From DATEOR01 sp963841425 (GTDB lineage Bacteria > Actinomycetota > Thermoleophilia > Gaiellales > Gaiellaceae), in NCBI GenBank assembly GCA_963841425.1, contig CAWJCL010000003.1:124001-188000 (forward strand): a DNA stretch of 64,000 nt, in the 5' to 3' direction. The position numbers were made by a program, and so were the translations under genes. A model generated the notes under the pieces. It was given only the letters and a program-made list of their open reading frames with translations, did not search any database and was not told the origin of the DNA. Positions 24,818-34,802 of the stretch are shown here, piece by piece (within the stretch, counting starts at the first letter, position 1; the number at the start of each line of letters is the position of its first letter).

Positions 24818-25984
24818 GTGAGCGAGGTCGCCTCCGAGCCGTTCGGCCTGTCCGACGAGCAGCGCGAGATTCAGGCGCTCTGCCGCGAGTTCGCGCAGCG
24901 CGAGATCCGGCCGATTTCCCAGGCCGTCGACGAGGCGGACACCGAGATGCCGTGGGAGGTCTGGTACAAGGCCGCGGAGGTCGGCATCACGTCGTTCATG
25001 CTCCCGGAGGAGTACGGAGGTGGCGGCATGACCGACTGCCTCACCGGCTGCATCGTCCAGGAGGAGCTCTGCTGGGGCTGCTCAGGGATCGGGAACCTCG
25101 TCACATCCGGCGGCTTCTTCGCCGAGCCGGTGCTCGCGCTCGGAAGCGAGGAGCAGAAGCGCCGCTGGATCGAGCCGCTGACCGGTGAGAAGCCGGTGCT
25201 GACTGCGCTCGCCACCACCGAACCGGGCGCCGGGTCGGACGCTGCCTCGATCCAGACTGCCGCGACGAAGTCGGGCCAGGGCTACGTCCTGCGCGGGCAG
25301 AAGAGCTGGATCTCGAACGGCGGCGTCGCGGACTTCTACGTCGTCTTCGCGACCGTCGCTCCGGGCACGCGCTCGAAGGGCGTGACGGCGTTCGTCGTCG
25401 AGAAGGGCGACCAGGGAGTCAGCTTCGGCGCGCCGATGAAGAAGATGGGCCAGCGGGCGATTCTCAACGCGGAGATGTTCCTCGAGGACGCCGAGGTGCC
25501 TGCCGATCGCCGACTCGGCGACGAGGGTCGGGGCTTTTACGGCCTCATGCACACGTTCGACCGCTCGCGGGTGACGCTCGGCGCGGCCGCGACCGGCCTC
25601 GCACGCGCGGCGCTCGAATACGCCGTCGAGTATTCGAAGTCCCGCGAGCAATTCGGGAAGCCCATCGCCGAGCACCAGGCCGTCGCCTTTCGGATCGCCG
25701 ACATGGCGACGCGCGTCGACGCCTCCCGACTCCTCGTCTGGCGCGCGGCGCGCAAGGTCGACGCAGGCGAGCCCGCATCGCTCGAGGCGGCCATGGCGAA
25801 GCTCTTCGCCTCCGAGACCGCGATGTGGTGCGCCTGGGCCGCGGTGCAGACGCTGGGCGGCTGGGGCTACTCGCGCGAGTACCCCGTCGAGAAGTGGATG
25901 CGGGACGCCAAGCTCGAGGAGATCGAGGAAGGCACGTCCGACATCCAGCGCCTCATCATCTCGCGACGCCTCCTCGAGTCTTGA
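24818..25984 (+). CDS. acyl-CoA dehydrogenase
   Basis: A 388-residue acyl-CoA dehydrogenase that introduces the alpha-beta double bond using FAD. Typical blocks are TEPGAGSDAASI near 130, GQKSWISNGG, and the catalytic Glu in EEGTSDIQRLIISRRLL near the C-terminus. The chain-length preference is unknown. GTG start; its TGA stop overlaps a TTG start of the following synthetase (TTGA). Confidence 0.93.
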   Translation: MSEVASEPFGLSDEQREIQALCREFAQREIRPISQAVDEADTEMPWEVWYKAAEVGITSFMLPEEYGGGGMTDCLTGCIVQEELCWGCSGIGNLVTSGGFFAEPVLALGSEEQKRRWIEPLTGEKPVLTALATTEPGAGSDAASIQTAATKSGQGYVLRGQKSWISNGGVADFYVVFATVAPGTRSKGVTAFVVEKGDQGVSFGAPMKKMGQRAILNAEMFLEDAEVPADRRLGDEGRGFYGLMHTFDRSRVTLGAAATGLARAALEYAVEYSKSREQFGKPIAEHQAVAFRIADMATRVDASRLLVWRAARKVDAGEPASLEAAMAKLFASETAMWCAWAAVQTLGGWGYSREYPVEKWMRDAKLEEIEEGTSDIQRLIISRRLLES

Positions 25985-28020
25985 GCCGGGACCTCCGGGC
26001 GCTGTTCGATCCCCGCTCCGTCGCGATTCTCGGGGCCTCGAACGACCCGGCGAAGTGGGGCAACCGTCTCGCGCTCGGCGCGCTTCGCGGCGAGGGGAGC
26101 CGCGCGGTCTACCTCGTGAACCGAAACGGCGGCGAGATCCTCGAGCGGCAGGCTTACCGCACGCTGGCAGACCTGCCCGAGGCGCCGGAGCTCGTCGTGC
26201 TGTCGGTTCCCGCCGACGGGTTCGAGGACGCGGTCGACGCATCGCTCGCAGCCGGCGCCAAGGCGCTCGTCGGGATCACCACCGGGCTCGGAGAGACAGG
26301 CGATGAGGGCCGGGCGCGGGAGGCCGCGATCGTCGAGCGCGTTCGCGCGGCTGGTGCCGTCCTTCTCGGGCCGAACTGCCTCGGAATCTTCGACTCCGCG
26401 ACGAGCCTCGACCTCGGCTGGAGCGAGCTGCAGGGTGGCTCGATCGGCCTCGTCTCCCAGAGCGGCAACCTCGCGCTCGAGCTAGCCCTGCTCGCCGAGG
26501 ATTACGGGCTCGGCTTCTCGCGCTTCGCCTCCCTGGGGAACCAGGCCGACCTCGAGGCGGCCGAGCTCGTCCGCAGCCTGATCGACCACGAGCCGACCCG
26601 CGTGATCGCCCTCTACTGCGAGGACTTCCGCGACGGACGGGCCTTTGCGCGCGCGGCGCAGGAAGCCGTCGAGGCCGGGAAGCCCGTCGTGCTCCTCACC
26701 GTCGGAGCCGGCGAGGTCAGCGCCCAGGCGGCCAGGTCCCACACGGGCGCCCTGGTGAGCAATGCCACGGCAGTCGAAGCCGCCTGCCGCGCGGCCGGAA
26801 TGCAGCGGGTGCGCTCGCCGCGCGAGCTCATCGACCTCGCGCAGGCCGAGCTCGGGCGGGTCAGGCCGCGCGGGCGTAGGGTCGTCATCGTGGGCGACGG
26901 GGGCGGCCATGGAATCGTCGCCTCCGACGTCGCCTCCGCCGAAGGCCTCGAGCTTCCAACGCTTTCGGGGGGCCTGCAGGGGCAGATCGCCCCGCATCTT
27001 CCCGACGCGGCGCCCACGCGCAACCCCGTCGACTTCGCCGGTGCCGGTGAACAGTTCCTCACCATCTTCGAGGACGTGACGAGAATCATCCTCGAGTCGG
27101 GCGAGGTGGATGCGGCCCTCGTGACGGGCTATTTCGGCGGCTACAGCGAGTTCTCGCACGAGTTCCAGGCGGAGGAGACCGAGATCGCGCTCGGGATGGC
27201 CCGCGCGGCAGCGAAGAGCCGGCCGTGCGCTCGTCGTCCAGTCGATGTATCCGCGCTCGCCCTCGCTCGTCGCGCTGCGGGAGGCCGGAGTGCCCGTCTA
27301 CCGCGAGATCGAGGCGGCGGCCTGGGCTCTCGCGCGGCTCGCGGACCAGGCGGAGCAGCCTCCTCGTGGAGTCCCCGAGCTTCCACCGCCCGCTGACGGG
27401 CCCCGGGCCGACGGCTACTGGGAGGCACGGGAGCTTCTCGCGTCCGCGGGCGTCGAGTTTCCGTCCGCCCGGCGAGTGACGGACTTCGACCAGGCGCGCG
27501 CGGCTGCAGCCGAGCTCGGCTACCCGGTCGCCGTCAAGGCGCTCGGGCTCTTGCACAAGTCGGACGCCGGCGGCGTCGCGCTCGGCATCGAGGGCGAGCA
27601 GGCTCTCGAGGATGCGTTGGCAAGAATGGCAACATTGCCTGCCGAAGGGTACTCCGTCGAGCGGATGGCGCCCGCGGGCGAGGGCGTCGAGCTCATCGCC
27701 GGCTCGATCCAGGACGCGCGCTTCGGCCCCGTCGTCCTCGTCGGCCTCGGCGGCGTCTACGCCGAATTGCTGGACGACACCGCGGTGGCGCTCGCGCCCG
27801 TCGACGCGGCGCAGGCCGAGGAGCTCATCCGCTCGCTCCGCGGCGCGGCGATCCTGGCAGGCGCGCGGGGACGGCCGCCCGTGGACGTGGCGGCGGCGGC
27901 CGAGGCGGTCGCCGCCCTCTCGCGCCTTGCCGCGTCCCGCGCCGACCTGGCCGAGATCGAGATCAACCCGTTGCTCGTGACCCCTGAAGGAGCGCTTGGC
28001 CTCGATGCCGCGCGCTCTGA
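25981..28020 (+). pseudogene. NDP-forming acyl-CoA synthetase, frameshifted
   Basis: Together the two frames give a normal, about 680-residue acetate-CoA-ligase (ADP-forming)-type enzyme. The CoA-binding domain (FDPRSVAILGASN), the phospho-His site ARSHTGALVSN and a Gly-rich GDGGGHG lie in the first frame. The ATP-grasp domain (YPVAVKALGLLHKSDAGG) lies in the second. The switch is a single extra base at about 27221-27232. A second slip in a CGCGCG run at about 28010 would restore the expected stop at 28018-28020, ten bases before the next gene. The TTG at 25981 overlaps the preceding stop. Either a real decay or a sequence error. Confidence 0.75.
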
Positions 28021-28029
28021 GCGGGGAGA

Positions 28030-28845
28030 ATGGCGCCGATGCTCGCTGAGGGAACCTTCGACGGGAAGGTCGCGCTCGTCACCGGCGGGGGCAGCGGCCT
28101 CGGGCGCGCCTTCGCGCTCGAGTTCGGGCGCCTCGGGGCCGGGGTCGTCGTCGCGGGCCGGCGACCGGAGCCTCTGGACGAGACCGTCGGCCTGATCGAA
28201 GCCCAGGGCGGCACGGCGCTGGCGCAGCCGACCGACGTCCGCGACCCCGAGCAGGTGGACGCCCTCGTCGCCGCGGCGGTAGACCGTTTCGGGCGGGTGG
28301 ATGTCCTCGTGAACAACGCGGCGGGCAATTTCGTCGTCAAGGCGGAGGAGCTCTCGCCGAACGGCTGGCGCGCGGTGGTCGCGATCGTCCTCGACGGGAG
28401 CTTCCTCTGCTCGCGTGCGGCAGGCCGGCTGATGATCGAGCAGGGCGACGGAGGCGCGATCCTCAGCGTGATTGCGAGCTATGCGTGGACGGGCGGGCCC
28501 GGCACCATCCACTCGGCCGCGGCAAAGGCCGGCATCGTCGCCATGACCCGGACGCTCGCCGTCGAGTGGGCTCCTCACGGAATCCGCGCGAACTGCATCT
28601 GTCCCGGGCCGGCCGACACCGAGGGCGCCGGCCAGGCGCTTTGGCCAACGGACGAGGACCGGGCGCGCGTCGCGGCCACGGTCCCGGCGGGCCGGCTGGC
28701 CACGCCCGAGGAGGTCGCCTGGTGGGCTACCGCGCTCTGCTCGCCGTACGCCGACTACATCACCGGCGAGACGCTCACGATCGACGGCGGGCACTGGCTC
28801 GAGCAGGACTCCTACATGCCCGCGCTCGGCAAGACGCCGCGGTAG
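28030..28845 (+). CDS. SDR of the 2,4-dienoyl-CoA reductase type
   Basis: A 271-residue short-chain dehydrogenase. The cofactor motif VTGGGSGLGRA is near 17-27, and NNAAGNF near 95 is characteristic of dienoyl-CoA reductases. The classical Tyr is absent: the active-site stretch reads HSAAAKAG with only the Lys, as in mammalian 2,4-dienoyl-CoA reductases. NADPH-dependent reduction of a 2,4-dienoyl-CoA is therefore the best guess. The ATG at 28030 has GGGGAG ahead; an in-frame ATG is at 28039. Confidence 0.88.
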   Translation: MAPMLAEGTFDGKVALVTGGGSGLGRAFALEFGRLGAGVVVAGRRPEPLDETVGLIEAQGGTALAQPTDVRDPEQVDALVAAAVDRFGRVDVLVNNAAGNFVVKAEELSPNGWRAVVAIVLDGSFLCSRAAGRLMIEQGDGGAILSVIASYAWTGGPGTIHSAAAKAGIVAMTRTLAVEWAPHGIRANCICPGPADTEGAGQALWPTDEDRARVAATVPAGRLATPEEVAWWATALCSPYADYITGETLTIDGGHWLEQDSYMPALGKTPR

Positions 28846-28848
28846 GGC

Positions 28849-29989
28849 TCAGCCGGCGGTGGCCGGTTCCGGATCCGGCTCTTCGCCCTTGAGGGACGGC
28901 GCGTCGCCGATCCCGGAGGGGAGCACGCGCAGTGCGTCGGCGGGGAGATGGAGCTGGACGGGAGTTCCCTGGTCGTGGGGACACCGTCCCACCCGTATTC
29001 TGAACGAGGGCCTGGAGGGACTCACCCGTCGCTGCCCGGACGATCACCTGGATCGCGGAGCCGACGTAGACGACGCGTTCGACCATTCCCGGAATGCGGT
29101 TCGGACCGGACTCGGCGCCGTGCGGCTCGAGCTCGATCCGCTCGGGGCGGATGACGATCTTCGCCTCGCCGGTGACGTCGAGGTCGGTGCCGCGTGTCTC
29201 GAGCTCGTAGCCGTCGACCGCAACCTTGCACACCCTCGTCGAGGTGCTGACGATCCGCGCGGCCATGAGGTTCGAGACGCCGAGGAAGTCCGCGACGAAG
29301 AGCGTCTCGGGATCCTCGTAGACGTCGCGAGGGTTGCCGACCTGCTCGACCTTGCCGCCGTTCATGACGGCGAGGCGGTCGGACATCGTGAGCGCCTCCT
29401 CCTGGTCGTGCGTGACGTAGAGGAAGGTGATGCCGACCTCCTGCTGAAGCGACTTCAGCTCGATCTGGAGCGCCTTGCGGAGCTTTGCGTCGAGGGCGCC
29501 GAGCGGCTCGTCGAGCAGCAGAACGGCCGGGTTCAGGACCAGTGCGCGGGCGAGCGCCACCCGCTGCTGCTGGCCGCCCGAGAGCTGTGAGGACTTCCGC
29601 CGGCCGTACCCGGAGAGCTGCACGAGCTCGAGCGCGTTGCCGACGCGCTCGCGGATCTCCGCCTTCGGCCGCTTGGCGCGCTTCAACCCGAAGGAAATGT
29701 TGTCGTAGACGTTCAGGTGCGGGAAGAGGGCGTAGTTCTGAAAGACCGTGTTGACGTTGCGCTGATGCGGCGGCGTGTAGGCGACGTCGGTGCCGTCGAG
29801 GAGGATTTCGCCCGAAGTGGGCTGCTCGAAGCCGGCGATCATGCGCAGGGTCGTTGTCTTTCCGCAGCCCGAGGGCCCAAGGAGGGAGAAGAACTCGCCG
29901 GCCGGGATGTGGAGATCGATCCCGGCGACGGCAGTCACCTCCGCGAACTCTTTGGTCAGCTTGGTCAGCTCGATCTCGCCGCGTGCCAT
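28849..29989 (-). CDS. potA: spermidine/putrescine-type ABC ATPase PotA, 3' end frameshifted
   Basis: ATP-binding subunit with Walker A GPSGCGKTT near 39, Q-loop FQNYALFPHL, signature LSGGQQQRVALA near 136, Walker B LLLDEPLGALD and a C-terminal TOBE-like domain. One extra base at about 28981 breaks the last 45 codons. Removing it gives PHDQGTPVQLHLPADALRVL and a stop at 28849, four bases beyond the convergent SDR gene. The uncorrected frame runs on past the neighbour's end. The catalytic domain is intact, so the gene may still work, or the base may be a sequence error. Last gene of potDBCA. Confidence 0.85.
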
Positions 29990-30002
29990 CGCTCTCCAGA
30001 GC

Positions 30003-30935
30003 CTATGTCAGGTTGAAGGCGCCGCCGAGGTCCTCGGCCACTTTCCCCGAGCGGCGCTCGCCTCTCGTGAAGAGCCGCCAGACGAGGAACCCGGCGGTCA
30101 CGATCAGGAGTGTCGAGATCATCATGATCGTCGCGATCGCGTTGACGGAAGGGAGCGGAGCCGCCCTCGTCGCGGCGTAGATCTGGATCGGAACGGTGTC
30201 CGTGCCGCCGCCGCTCGAGAGCCACTGGCTGATGACGAAGTCGTCGGCCGAGATCGCGAAGACAACAGCTGCCGCTGCGACGATCGCCGGCATCAGCAGG
30301 GGCAGAAGCACCCGTGTCAGCGCGACGAAGGGCGAGGCACCCAGATCGGCGGCCGCCTCCTCGTACTGCCGGCCGATCGAGAAGAGCCGACCTCGCACGA
30401 TGACGACGACGAACGAGATCGAAAACGTCACGTGGCCGAGGATCTGCGCCCATGTTCCCGTGTGGATGAACGTGAAAATGTGGCTGAAGACGAGCAGGAG
30501 CGACACCCCCATGACGATCTCGGGCGTGACGAGCGGGAAGAGCATGATGAAGTTCGATGTGCCCGAGCCGCGGCCACGCCAGCGGGCAAGACCTAGGGCG
30601 AGGAGGACGCCCAGGGGTACGGCGATGAGGACATCGGCTCCCGCAAGCTTGAAGCTCTGCAGGAGGGCGTGACGGAGCGTCGCGTCGTGCCACACCGAAT
30701 CGACCGGGTCGCCCCAGTACCAACGCGTGGAGAACGAGTCCCAGATCGTCCGCGAGCGCGTCGCGTTGAAAGAGAACTGCACGGCGATCAGCACGGGCAC
30801 GATCGACCAGAGAATGTAGGCCCAGGTGAAGACCACGAGGAAGCGCGGCTTCCCCCAGGGGTTGCGCAACCAGCCGCGCAAGCGGACGAACGCCGACGGC
30901 CGCGTAGCCGTGCGTCGTTCGGCGACCGCGGTCAC
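30003..30935 (-). CDS. potC: polyamine-type ABC transporter permease PotC
   Basis: A 310-residue permease with six transmembrane segments and the EAA loop EEAAADLGASPFVALTRVLLP near 190-210, which contacts the ATPase. It is typical of PotC/YdcV. The GTG at 30935 overlaps the stop of potB (GTGA) and is preferred over longer forms. It works with potB, potA and the lipoprotein PotD. The actual substrate may be a polyamine or another cationic amine. Confidence 0.88.
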   Translation of the reverse strand: MTAVAERRTATRPSAFVRLRGWLRNPWGKPRFLVVFTWAYILWSIVPVLIAVQFSFNATRSRTIWDSFSTRWYWGDPVDSVWHDATLRHALLQSFKLAGADVLIAVPLGVLLALGLARWRGRGSGTSNFIMLFPLVTPEIVMGVSLLLVFSHIFTFIHTGTWAQILGHVTFSISFVVVIVRGRLFSIGRQYEEAAADLGASPFVALTRVLLPLLMPAIVAAAAVVFAISADDFVISQWLSSGGGTDTVPIQIYAATRAAPLPSVNAIATIMMISTLLIVTAGFLVWRLFTRGERRSGKVAEDLGGAFNLT

Positions 30936-31834
30936 AGTGCTCCCACCGTCCCGACGTCGCGCTGGGCCCGGTGGATGCTCCACAGGTAGTAGAGCATCAA
31001 GAGGGTTAGAAAGGCCGCGAGGACGATTGTGAGCGCGGCGCCGATGGTGGGCTGCGGCCCTCCGTGGAAGTAGAGGTCGATCTGGTTGCCGATCATCGAG
31101 GTCTTCGGCGAGGACGAGACGATGTTCGGCGTGTAGTAGTCGCCGAACATCGGAAGCGTGATGAGGACGGCGCCGCCGAGGATGCCGGTCTTGGAGAGCG
31201 GCAGGGTCACCGTCCGGAAGGCCGACCACGGGCTCGCGCCGAGGTCTCGCGCCGCTTCGACGTGGCTACGCTCGATGCGGTCGAGCGAGGCGAAGAGCGG
31301 CAGGATCAGGTACGGGATGTACCCGTAGACGAGCGCGAAGATGACCGTGGACGCGCTTCCCCCGAGCCAGTCTCTCGGATGGCTCAGGACGTGCGTGAAC
31401 ACGAGGAAGCGGTTCACGTAGCCGTTCGACTGCAGGAGATTCACCCAGGCGAGCATCCGCATCATGTAGCTGATCCAGAGCGGCAGGACGATCAGTATGA
31501 GGATCAAGCCCTTCCACTTGCCCGCGTGCCGAGCGGTGTAGTACGCGACCGGATAGCCGATCAGCAGGCAGAGGCCCAGGGAGATTGCGACGTACATGAT
31601 CGTCCGGATCCCGACGTCGAACCAAATTCCCCCCGGCGCGAGTCGAGCGAAGACCTCGTTCAGCCAGCCGACGTTCCACTCGAGCGGATTCCAGATGGGA
31701 ACCGGTTGGAAGAGGATCGGGTCGACCGTGCCGAGTGCGACCCCGAGCACCGCGTAGAACGGCACGACGAACAGAAGGACGAGCCAGAGGACCCCGGGGA
31801 AGGCGAAGCTCGGCCAGAGCCAGCGGCGATACAC
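30932..31834 (-). CDS. potB: polyamine-type ABC transporter permease PotB
   Basis: A 300-residue permease with six transmembrane segments. The N-terminal FAFPGVLWLVLLFVVPFY helix and the EAA loop VEAARDLGASPWSAFRTVTLP are as in PotB/YdcU. The ATG at 31834 lies 29 bases after the potD stop. Its stop overlaps the potC start. Confidence 0.9.
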   Translation of the reverse strand: MYRRWLWPSFAFPGVLWLVLLFVVPFYAVLGVALGTVDPILFQPVPIWNPLEWNVGWLNEVFARLAPGGIWFDVGIRTIMYVAISLGLCLLIGYPVAYYTARHAGKWKGLILILIVLPLWISYMMRMLAWVNLLQSNGYVNRFLVFTHVLSHPRDWLGGSASTVIFALVYGYIPYLILPLFASLDRIERSHVEAARDLGASPWSAFRTVTLPLSKTGILGGAVLITLPMFGDYYTPNIVSSSPKTSMIGNQIDLYFHGGPQPTIGAALTIVLAAFLTLLMLYYLWSIHRAQRDVGTVGAL

Positions 31835-31863
31835 CGATTCCTACCGTTCGTCGGCCAAGCGCA

Positions 31864-33156
31864 TCAACTCCCGCCGGCCTGGAAGTTCGAGTAGCCGTCC
31901 TCCCAGAGCTGCTGCCCCTTCGACGTGAGCGTCGCGTACTGGAGCGAGTCGGGCCCGAGGTCGTCGTTCGTGAGCACGCTGTTCGCGAGATTCTCCGGTA
32001 CGACGCCGTCCTTGATCAGCGAGTCGGGATCGATCTCGTTCAGCGGCGGCTGGTAGCCGTTGAAGTTGACGAAGTTCGAGTAGGCGACGCCGTTGTCGAG
32101 CAGGTAATTGAGGAAGAGATGCGACAGGACCGGTTTTTTCGTCGTCGAGCAGACCGCGAAGCAGTCGTTCTGCACCGGCACCTTGCCCTTGTCGGCCTTC
32201 CAGTACCCAAGCGCTGTCGCGGGCGTCCCCTTCGGCAGGTAGTAGATGTAGGCGGCGATCATGTCGCCCGACCACGCCTGGTGGAGCCAGCTCGAATCCT
32301 CGGGAATCGTCTGGTACTGGATGTCGTCGACCTTGATGTTGCAGACGCCGTAGAGCTCCTTGAGGTCTGAGACGGCCCGGTTCACGAGCGCGGGATCCTC
32401 GGTGTTGATGTCCGTGATCCCCTTGCGGAGCAGCGCCATGCCGATCGTCTCCCGGTTCTCCGAGAGCAGCCCGACCTTCCCCTTGTACGCGTCTGACTGC
32501 CAGAAGATGTCCCAGGGCTGCTCCATCCCGGCGATGTCCTCGGTGACGTGATCGGTGCGCCAGGCGATGCCCGTGGCGTAGCAGGTGTAGGGCACCGTGT
32601 AATGCGACTCGCCGTCGTAGAAGGGATCGACGAGCTGTGGCCAGATGTTCTTCTGCAGGTTGGGGATGTAGTCGAGGTTGAGTGGCTTGATCAGCTTGCC
32701 GGCCACGCCGATATCCAGCGTGTCGGGGGTGATCTCCATCACATCCGGATTGACGGCACCGGAGGCGAGCCGGGAGAGCCCCGAGTTGATGTTGTCGAAC
32801 GGCGTGACCTGAACGTCGACGCCGTACTTGGCCCCGAACTCCTTGAGCAGCTTCTTGTAGAAGTAGGCCGGATAGTTGAAGACCGTGAAGGTGCCTCCGG
32901 TCTCGGGCTCGAGCCCGGACTCGATCGGATCCTCGTAGAAGGGAAGCGTCACGCGCTTGTCGGGCCGCGCGAGCGGAAGGCCGCCCGGGCCGAGGAGCTC
33001 GCCGGTCGTGCTCGTTTCCTGGGCAACGGACGTCGAGCTCGAGCATGCGGCGAGGAGGCTGCCCGCCCCCGAAACCGCAAACCCGGCTCCGGCGGCGCGC
33101 GCCAGGAAGTCGCGCCTGCTCAGGTAGCCGGGCCGTTCCTTCGGGTGGTGCGTCAT
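31864..33156 (-). CDS. potD: PotD-like polyamine-binding lipoprotein with Tat signal
   Basis: A 430-residue extracytoplasmic solute-binding protein. The N-terminus has a twin-arginine motif SRRDFLARA (residues about 13-21) followed by a hydrophobic stretch ending in the lipobox LLAAC, so Tat export and lipidation are expected. The mature protein begins its fold with TFTVFNYPAYF, as in PotD-type binders. AGGAGGGG lies before the ATG at 33156, a strong ribosome-binding site. The ligand is probably a polyamine or similar organic cation. Confidence 0.9.
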   Translation of the reverse strand: MTHHPKERPGYLSRRDFLARAAGAGFAVSGAGSLLAACSSSTSVAQETSTTGELLGPGGLPLARPDKRVTLPFYEDPIESGLEPETGGTFTVFNYPAYFYKKLLKEFGAKYGVDVQVTPFDNINSGLSRLASGAVNPDVMEITPDTLDIGVAGKLIKPLNLDYIPNLQKNIWPQLVDPFYDGESHYTVPYTCYATGIAWRTDHVTEDIAGMEQPWDIFWQSDAYKGKVGLLSENRETIGMALLRKGITDINTEDPALVNRAVSDLKELYGVCNIKVDDIQYQTIPEDSSWLHQAWSGDMIAAYIYYLPKGTPATALGYWKADKGKVPVQNDCFAVCSTTKKPVLSHLFLNYLLDNGVAYSNFVNFNGYQPPLNEIDPDSLIKDGVVPENLANSVLTNDDLGPDSLQYATLTSKGQQLWEDGYSNFQAGGS

Positions 33157-33211
33157 CGAGTCCCCTCCTGAGTTCGGTGGCCGCCGGGGGTGGGGCACTG
33201 TTTCACGGGAA

Positions 33212-33239
33212 GTGTGCGTCTTTCAAGTGAGACGCGCAC
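33212..33239 (-). terminator. stem-loop after the Rieske oxygenase gene
   Basis: GTGCGCGTCT and AGACGCACAC form a ten-position stem with one mismatch around an eight-base loop, starting four bases after the oxygenase stop. No long U-tract follows, so termination is plausible but unproven. It separates the oxygenase group from potD. Confidence 0.4.
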
Positions 33240-33242
33240 CGA

Positions 33243-34343
33243 TCAGCTGAGATAGCTGTAGATCAGGCGCTGAAAGTGCTGGATGAGGTGCTCGCTCGTC
33301 GGCAGGAGCCGGCCGTGCTCGACCATGCCCGACTCGAGGCCGGCGTGCACCGACTCGACGAGCCCGTTGTCCTCGAGGCCCACCTGCTCGTTGAAGGCGA
33401 TCATCTCCTCGATCGTCTTCTGCGGTACGTCCTCGGAGAAGAAGTAGTCGTACGTGCCGAGCGTGCGCCGCTCGTCGATCGGGAACCAGGCGCCGGCGTT
33501 CATGTTCGGCGGGCCGGGGATGATGTCGACGGTGAAGTTCGGGAAGACGAAGACCGACGTACTGCGGGCGATCTCGCCGGTCGCGTCGTAGGGCGCGGCC
33601 TTCCTGCCCTCGAGCACAGAGGTGCGCACCGGGCCCTTCTGGGTCGAGACGTAGCCGGAGGAGGCGAGCGCGTAGGAGTCCGGATCGACGTTGATCACCG
33701 ACGAGAAGCCGGGGTGCGCGACCGGGCAGTGGTAGCACTCGAGGTAGTTCTCGACCGCGATCTTCCAGTTCGCCTCGATCACGTACTCGCCGCGGTGGTG
33801 AAACGTGAGGCTGTCCAGGTCGATGCCCGTCTCGGCGACCGTCTCGGGCAGGATGCCGAGCGTCTCGCCGAGCGAGTCGGCCTCGAGGTCGACGTTCACG
33901 AAGATGAACGGCCCCCACGTGTCCACCTGCACGGGCAAGAGCGAGTAGTTGTCGGCGTCGAAGCCGGGCTCGCGCTCGGAGCGCGGCGCCTTGAGCAGGC
34001 AGCCGTCGAGCCCGTACGTCCATGCGTGGTAAGGGCACTGCAGCGTCTCGCGGTGCCCGGAGCCCTGCATGACGACGTGGCCGCGATGGCGGCAGACGTT
34101 GACGAAGCCCCCGAGCTCGCCCTCCTTGTCCCGGACGAGGACGACCGGGATGTTCCCCGCCTTGGTGGCGAAGTAGTCGCCGGGCTCGCTCACCTGGGCT
34201 GTCGAGCAGGCGTACTGCCAGGTGTGCTTGAAGATCCGATCGCGCTCGAGTGCGAGGATGGCGCTGTCCGAATACCAGCCCGCCGGCAGCGTGTAGCCGG
34301 CGTCCAAGCGCTCGCTGATCTCGCTGAACATCCCGCTCAGCAT
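33243..34343 (-). CDS. Rieske non-haem iron oxygenase, quaternary-amine-type
   Basis: About 366 residues. The Rieske [2Fe-2S] cluster ligands are CRHRGH (about 85-90) and CPYHAW (about 105-110). The C-terminal mononuclear iron site lies in ENYLECYHCPVAHPG, a form shared with CntA/GbcA/stachydrine-demethylase oxygenases, so hydroxylation or demethylation of a quaternary amine or similar compound is likely. The reductase partner is not adjacent. The start is uncertain: ATG at 34343 or 34331. It sits upstream of potDBCA and downstream of a cupin gene. Confidence 0.88.
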   Translation of the reverse strand: MLSGMFSEISERLDAGYTLPAGWYSDSAILALERDRIFKHTWQYACSTAQVSEPGDYFATKAGNIPVVLVRDKEGELGGFVNVCRHRGHVVMQGSGHRETLQCPYHAWTYGLDGCLLKAPRSEREPGFDADNYSLLPVQVDTWGPFIFVNVDLEADSLGETLGILPETVAETGIDLDSLTFHHRGEYVIEANWKIAVENYLECYHCPVAHPGFSSVINVDPDSYALASSGYVSTQKGPVRTSVLEGRKAAPYDATGEIARSTSVFVFPNFTVDIIPGPPNMNAGAWFPIDERRTLGTYDYFFSEDVPQKTIEEMIAFNEQVGLEDNGLVESVHAGLESGMVEHGRLLPTSEHLIQHFQRLIYSYLS

Positions 34344-34364
34344 AACCCGCAACCTGGCGGTAGC

Positions 34365-34802
34365 TCAGGGCTCCAAGGGGTCCCAGTCGGGCTCGAACGG
34401 CTTTCCTGCCACGCCGCCGATCATGAGGACGAGCGTCGGCGTCTCCAGCGCCGTGCCCACCCTCTGGACGTCAGGCTCGAGGAAGAGGAGCTCGCCTGCG
34501 CCGAGCTCGACCTCGTCTCCGTCGCAGGTGAAGCGAACGCGTCCCTGTACGACCGCGTAGAGCTCCTGCTGCCCGCCGAAGGAGGCCTCCTCGTGCGGGA
34601 CGACGACCTCCTCGCCGGCCTCTCCGTGGCACGCGTTGACCCCGAATGCCTCGATGCCGAAGTGCTCGCGCACCGAGTGCCAGCGCGCCCCGTAGCCCGC
34701 GTCGTCCGTCCACTCCTTCCAGTAGTCGGAGCCGCCGGTGAGCCCGGCCGGAGGGATGTCCGCGATCCGCGCCGTCCGCCAGCCGCGTGGCTCAGTCGAC
34801 AT
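34365..34802 (-). CDS. cupin-domain protein
   Basis: A 145-residue single cupin. PHEEASFGGQQELYAVVQGR near 69-88 holds the first motif (His, Gln, Glu) and GAGELLFLEPDVQR the second. It might be a small dioxygenase or a sensor; the reaction is unknown. Its start overlaps the end of the acyl-CoA dehydrogenase gene by 11 bases, and 21 bases separate it from the Rieske oxygenase. Confidence 0.85.
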   Translation of the reverse strand: MSTEPRGWRTARIADIPPAGLTGGSDYWKEWTDDAGYGARWHSVREHFGIEAFGVNACHGEAGEEVVVPHEEASFGGQQELYAVVQGRVRFTCDGDEVELGAGELLFLEPDVQRVGTALETPTLVLMIGGVAGKPFEPDWDPLEP

